This document shows, in pieces, positions 35,560 to 64,000 of a DNA stretch of 64,000 nucleotides (the stretch's first letter is position 1; each line of letters opens with the position of its first letter). The translations under genes were made by a program, and so were the position numbers. Location of the stretch: the NCBI RefSeq assembly GCF_034190915.1, contig NW_026947502.1:32642785-32706784 (forward strand). Direction: 5' to 3'. The stretch is from Cavia porcellus (taxonomy: Eukaryota > Chordata > Mammalia > Rodentia > Caviidae). The notes beneath the pieces are model-generated. The model searched no databases. It was not told where the DNA came from and saw nothing but the letters and a program-made list of their open reading frames with translations.

Positions 35560-37440
35560 TCCTGTGGTCTTTCTGGATCTTCCTGAGCCTCTCTGTCCCT
35601 TTAGAATTCCTTTTCTGCCTCTCTCTTGATCTCCTCAGCCTCTCCATTTCTCCCACCCAGGTTCTCCTCTTCTTCTTTTGCTCCTCCTCTCTTTCCTCTT
35701 CCCAAGGAGCTCCTCTGGCCCACGGCTTCTGCCTCCACCTTTCGTGGTTGTGACCTCAAATCTGCATCTCCAAGCCGCACACCTCTTGAGGGTCTTCGAA
35801 CTCTGAGCCTCCCAGTTAACTGACTTCCTCTCTCCCTTACTCTCCAGGCCTGAGGATTTCCAGGTCTTCCAGGGCTGCTACTAAAACCTTCCTTCAATCT
35901 GCCTGCTTCTTCCCACCCCCTCTGCCATTCCTAGTCAGACTCTCAATGACTTTCTGCCCTCAGGCTCCTCCCTCTTGCACAGAACAGGACCACTCTGCCT
36001 CAATCTCTTCTAGCACCTGGCTCTCATTCTCACTATCCCTCTCACTCCTGTGGCTTTCATTTCCTCCCTCCCTCCTCTCCATGAAAGTTCTAACTCTCCA
36101 AGTCTCTCCTGAGCTACTTTCCCTGACTCCCATCCTCTCTCTTCCCTTTCTATGCTGTACATCAACGTCTCTATAGCTTTGTCTTCCCGTCCAACTGCAA
36201 TATCCAGCCTCGGCCATCCTGCTCTCCACAGCTGAGTCTCCAGTGACCTCTTTGCCTCCGTGGAAGTGCTGGGATCTGTCTAATGTGCAGCTTTCCTCTC
36301 TGTGAACAGCTTCTTCCTCCCATGACAGCTCAACACTCTCTGTTTCTGCTCCTCTGCTGTCAACACTCGTCTACCTTTGTGATTGCTCTCTGCCCATGTC
36401 TGCTGTCCACCATCTATCACCCCCCATGTCTTGCTCTACAAGAATGAATCTCCATCCTGTAGATCCCACTTTAGTCCCACATGCAGACATCCAGTGGCCC
36501 ATGGAAGCCTCTACCTGGATGAGTCACAAGCACTTCCACTCTGTATGTCCCAAGGATTCACCCTCTCCTGGAAAACCTACACCCCATTCCACATGTCCCT
36601 CAAGCGACACTCAAGGTAAAGACCAGAGCTGCGTCAATGTTAAGAACAGCTGAGTTCAATCAGCAAAGCCAGCGAGTCAGCTTCTCCAGGAGAATCAGGG
36701 GCTCCAGCTTCCCCTCCAGTTCTCCTTTTATGCTGTTGGTAACAGTCCTCAGGCCGGCCACCACACCCAGAACCCGCTGCTTCAGTTCATCTGGGTGTTA
36801 TAAGCTGACCATTAGTTAATCCACCACAATACCCTTCCATCAACATCTCTACTACCATAATTCACGCTCCCACATGGTCCCCAACTGATCATCCATTTCC
36901 TTCATCTTATCTGGTCTTCTCAAAGCCTCTCACAATACTGACCATGTCGCTTGCTTGCTCCCTATCACCTGTGGGTTCTTAGGCGAGGCCTGGGCCCTGC
37001 TAACTTCTGCCTTCATCCCCTACCCTCAGCTCCGTCCCTCACGTCTCAGCCAGCTGTATAACCCGAGTGCATGCCTCCTTTTGCCTGGCTAACTCCTTTC
37101 CATCCTTCAGATCTGAAAGCAGAACCATCAGTCTGGGCCACATGCATCCTCTGGACTCCCCAGGCCCCAGCCAGCTCTTTGCATGGCACATTTTGGCTTG
37201 GCTCCTGGCTCTCCTTTGCCGTGAACTTCTTCAGAGGGCCTAAGTCTCATCGGCCTATCCCTCTGTCTCTCCAGCTTCAACAGCACCAGGTGGGTGGTGA
37301 TTCATAGGTGCTGGGATTCCTACCACACTTCCCTCCCTACCGCGTGACGCTTGCTTACTTGTTCAGAGTTCCTCCGGGGCAGGAGTCCTGCCTTTTCCAC
37401 CTCAGTGCTACCAGTATCTGGCAAGCAGTGCTGCCAAGAT
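35560..37440 (+). mobile_element. Probable ancient L2 LINE, pyrimidine-rich 3' part
   Basis: A long C/T-rich, weakly coding stretch has L2-like phrases: 'ctacctggatgagtcacaag' within a 'cacttccactctgtatgtcc' context, 'tgcctggctaactcctttcc' plus 'atccttcagatctgaaagca', and a 3' part 'ggggcaggagtcctgccttt' with 'agtatctggcaagcagtgct'. Family assignment rests on order and wording of old L2 consensus features. Frames are short and broken. An 11-base G run at 37441-37451 follows it. Confidence 0.45.
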
Positions 37441-37858
37441 GGGGGGGGGGGTCAGTACCAAGGTGAGGACCCCACCCTTCTCCAGGGTTTCTAGTGCAGC
37501 CTGCAGTCTAACACAACCTGCCCTGCACTGGCACTGTCGGGCTTCTGTCAACCATAAAATCTGCTCTCATCCGTGCTTCCCTGAGCCTGTCTGGTGGTGC
37601 GGATGCACAGTCCAGTCTGATGGGCCACAGCATTCTCTCATTTCTTGCAGTGTTTGTAGCCAGATCAGCGAGGCCTGGGCTCGGGGCTTTCACCGTTGCC
37701 CCTCACTCTCAGTGTCCCCACTGGGAAGAAGCCTGAGGCGCCTCCTTGGAGACCTCCCCCTTTGTGCGCAGGGCCAGCTGGCTGGAGAGGAAGGGAGGGA
37801 AGGAGAGGGGACACGAGTGAGGGGGTCTGGGTGCTGGAGAGCCCGGAGAAGAAAGTGA

Positions 37859-61650
<23,792 letters not shown>

Positions 61651-64000
61651 GTAAAGACCAACTTAAGTGCATGTTCCCACCTTTCTAAATTCACAGCCCA
61701 TCAGGAAACACCTGACACCTTGCAAAGAGGCTGATTCCAGAGATTTAATAATAAGACAACTTGAATAAATGTGGGTGGGATCAAGGGAGTCAGTGAAGGG
61801 TCATAACAAGGTGACCTTTGTGGGAAAACTTTACCACCCCAGGGCCTGGGTGTAGGGGTGCAGGCAGGAGCCAGGGAGAGTTTGAGCCTTAGACAAAGGG
61901 CACAGATAGCAACCAGGGCCATTTGTGGCCACTAACAGGACAATGACAAGAGAGGCCACTAAGTTCCCTAGTGCCCCTCTCCTACTGTGTTACTTTTCTC
62001 ATCAGAGACAAATATCCAAAATCTGCAAATTAAAGGAGGGGAGGTTTATTTTTGGCTTATAGTTTGTGGAGGTTCAGTCCATAGTCAGCTGCTTCCAAGG
62101 CAGGAAGAGCATGGTAGAGGGGCATGGCAGAGTAGGAAACACTCAGGGCATGATAGTGAGAAGGTAGACAGAGCTGAACCTAGGAGGGCTGGACATAAAT
62201 CCACCCTTCGAAACCCCTAGTGACCGACCGATCTCTTCTAACCAGATCTTACATCCTAACTGAAATCAGCAGTAAGCCCCCATAATCCAATCACCTTCCA
62301 AAGCCCCACCTGTGAGTGCACGAAGCTCTGGGAGACATTTTAAGTATAAACCATAATACCTCCCACAGGCCAGTTGCCTTCTGGGCTTTGTGGTAGCTCC
62401 TTAAACTGTGTGAGGCCAGGGTTATGCAGTTCATTGAGGTCAACTGCAGGGGGCGCCAGACCAGGCTACCACAGGAAGACTTGAACTGAATGAAGGTGAC
62501 AACCAGCAGTCAGGTCCGGAAAGTGTGTTTTTCACTCATAACCTGTAAGAATAATAATGAATCCATTTACCTATACTAAATGTTCCTCGGGATAAAAGCC
62601 TTCCCATCAGGTTACTAATGGCCTGAGACATTTAGATGAGAATGTTTAGGAGACAAGCTGGCAGTTACAAGCTTGGGCTCCTGGATTACCTGAAAATGCA
62701 TTCAAATTCTGGCTCTCGTGTCCTCAGTGGACACTATGGTGACAGTGAGGGGGATGGGGTGCAGTGATGAATCAGCTCTGATGAATGCCTGTAAGACGCT
62801 TCCACTGTTGCAGACAGGTAAGCGCAAGGAGGAAGAAGAGGACGAGGAAGGACCTTAGCCAAGCATCCAGGTGCACATTGTTTATGCCTCCCTTCCTGTG
62901 GGTCACTAAAAGGCTCAGGTCGCACTTGACTCTGAGCTACATTCATATTGTTTAATTTTCTTTATTGCTAAATGATTGCCTGCATCTGTAAGGCTATGGC
63001 TGTTCCTGAGAAGAGGGGAAAAGTTCACTCCCAACATAAACTTTCCATCTTCTCTGAGTCTGGCAAGAGAGGAAGGCTGGCCAGGTGGCCTGAGCCTGCC
63101 CTACTTCTTTCTCATTTTCAGCTGTGTGAGAGCCAGGCAGGGGCACAGGGAAGGTTTCCCAGAAGTATCCCCAGGCCTATGTGCAGGGTAGCCATGCACC
63201 GTGGTCCAAGTGACCTGAAAAGGAGGGGACCTTTGCATTCAGGTCCTGACTGATTCATTTCCTGCAGGCAGTATTTTGGGGGAGGAGAACTCTTGCCAGC
63301 CCCAATTGTGGATGCTTGCAAAGCAGTTGGTTCGGGTGTCTCCATCCCCTGGAACTGCTGCGTTTTTATCAATAACCAATGGGACACTTCGCAGTGCTTC
63401 AAAACGTCTTCTACTTTCAGTTTCAAGGTGCTAGAAATAGCCCCCTGTGAGCCCTGGTAAATCAGCCATTGGCTGGCAACAAGAGTATCAGGGTGAGAAG
63501 GCCACTGGCCACCTTAGAAACTGCCTCCCATAGTTAATTTGGGAAAGGCCAGGACACCTTTATGAGCAACCAGACGCTTCCCTCACTGGTGGAGAAGCTG
63601 ATGCTGGGTGAAAGAAAGGCTGGGACATGCCAGGAGGGATGCTGAGAGGGAATAGCCCCTCGGTCCTGAACTCCTAGGCTCCATCGAGCCTCCAGAGCAC
63701 AGCTGTTGACTCTTTTAAGTCCTCCCTTCAGGAAACAGCCGTCTCAAACAGAATATGCATTTGAGGGTAGAATGTGTAAATATTTCACTACTGTGTTATA
63801 ACCGGCAGAAGCCATACTGATGATGAAATGTCCCAGATGCCGGTGTTGGAGACGTCTCTAGATTTCCAGGCAAATATTTAGCTCATGGAAACATGAGTCA
63901 TACCACAGAAGAGTATGCATTAACTCCTTCTTAGCAGCCAGGGATCTCAGCATCCCAGAGAGCCCAGATTCATGGCTATGGATGTATTTCTTCTGCATCT
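61651..64000 (+). other. TGFBI: TGFBI intron 12, 5' part; runs off the window
   Basis: It starts with the donor gtaaag. It contains an antisense LTR-like stretch at 61,985-62,360. I looked for exon 13 (expected to begin with two bases completing Gly560, then an Ala-Lys-Glu-Leu-type helix) and did not find it, so the intron is at least 2.35 kb. Confidence 0.8.
61985..62360 (-). mobile_element. MaLR/ERVL-type LTR remnant
   Basis: 'aaggaggggaggtttatttt', 'ggcttatagtttgtggaggt', 'agccccacctgtgagtgcac' and 'gggagacattttaagtataa' follow the reverse-complement order of MaLR-type LTRs. The same general arrangement is seen at 56,366-56,700. Boundaries are approximate. Confidence 0.55.

Noticed and set aside
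1..37700. LECT2, IL9 or FBXL21 exons expected upstream by synteny
   Set aside because: I searched by eye for their characteristic protein segments on both strands and found none. In human LECT2 lies some tens of kilobases upstream of TGFBI, so their absence here is not surprising.

Overview
This is a vertebrate nuclear window. It holds one recognisable protein-coding gene, the 5' two-thirds of TGFBI (transforming growth factor beta induced; beta-ig-h3, keratoepithelin), on the + strand in the right-hand 26 kb. About 37.9 kb of gene-poor DNA precedes it. The organism is a placental mammal, very probably a rodent. The TGFBI protein keeps human residue numbering through exon 12. The SINEs are monomeric 7SL-derived B1-type elements and tRNA-derived ID elements, including composites of the two. 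Several B1 copies carry the ~29-bp internal duplication typical of mouse-related rodents, but the mixture is not mouse-like. A non-murid member of the mouse-related clade (for example beaver or kangaroo rat) fits best; this is inference.

Layout. 1-37,700: intergenic DNA. I see no homologue of any neighbouring gene expected from mammalian synteny (LECT2, IL9 and FBXL21 lie upstream of TGFBI in human). It contains ID and B1 SINEs, several with exact target-site duplications, MIR remnants, MaLR/ERVL-like LTR pieces, an L1 3' end nested in a MER5A-like DNA transposon, low-complexity tracts and a probable L2 stretch at 35.5-37.4 kb. 37,720-38,230: a GC/CpG-rich promoter with a GC box, a TATA-like box and an initiator. 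38,060-61,650: TGFBI exons 1-12, all with GT-AG introns, giving 559 codons plus one base of an open frame. It encodes the signal peptide, the Cys-rich EMI domain, FAS1 domains 1-3 and the first part of FAS1-4. Exons 13-17 (rest of FAS1-4, RGD tail, stop) lie beyond the right edge. 61,651-64,000: intron 12.

The gene product is a secreted extracellular-matrix adaptor that binds collagens, fibronectin and integrins. I found no bacterial-type operon, CRISPR array, RNA gene or clearly new biological system. The observations most worth a second look are: a secretory-leader-like orphan exon at 35,213; a substitution cluster in exon 12 covering the human disease residue Arg555; a perfect 26-bp palindrome at 16,619; paired kappaB-like sites in intron 6; and well-resolved nested transposon insertions.
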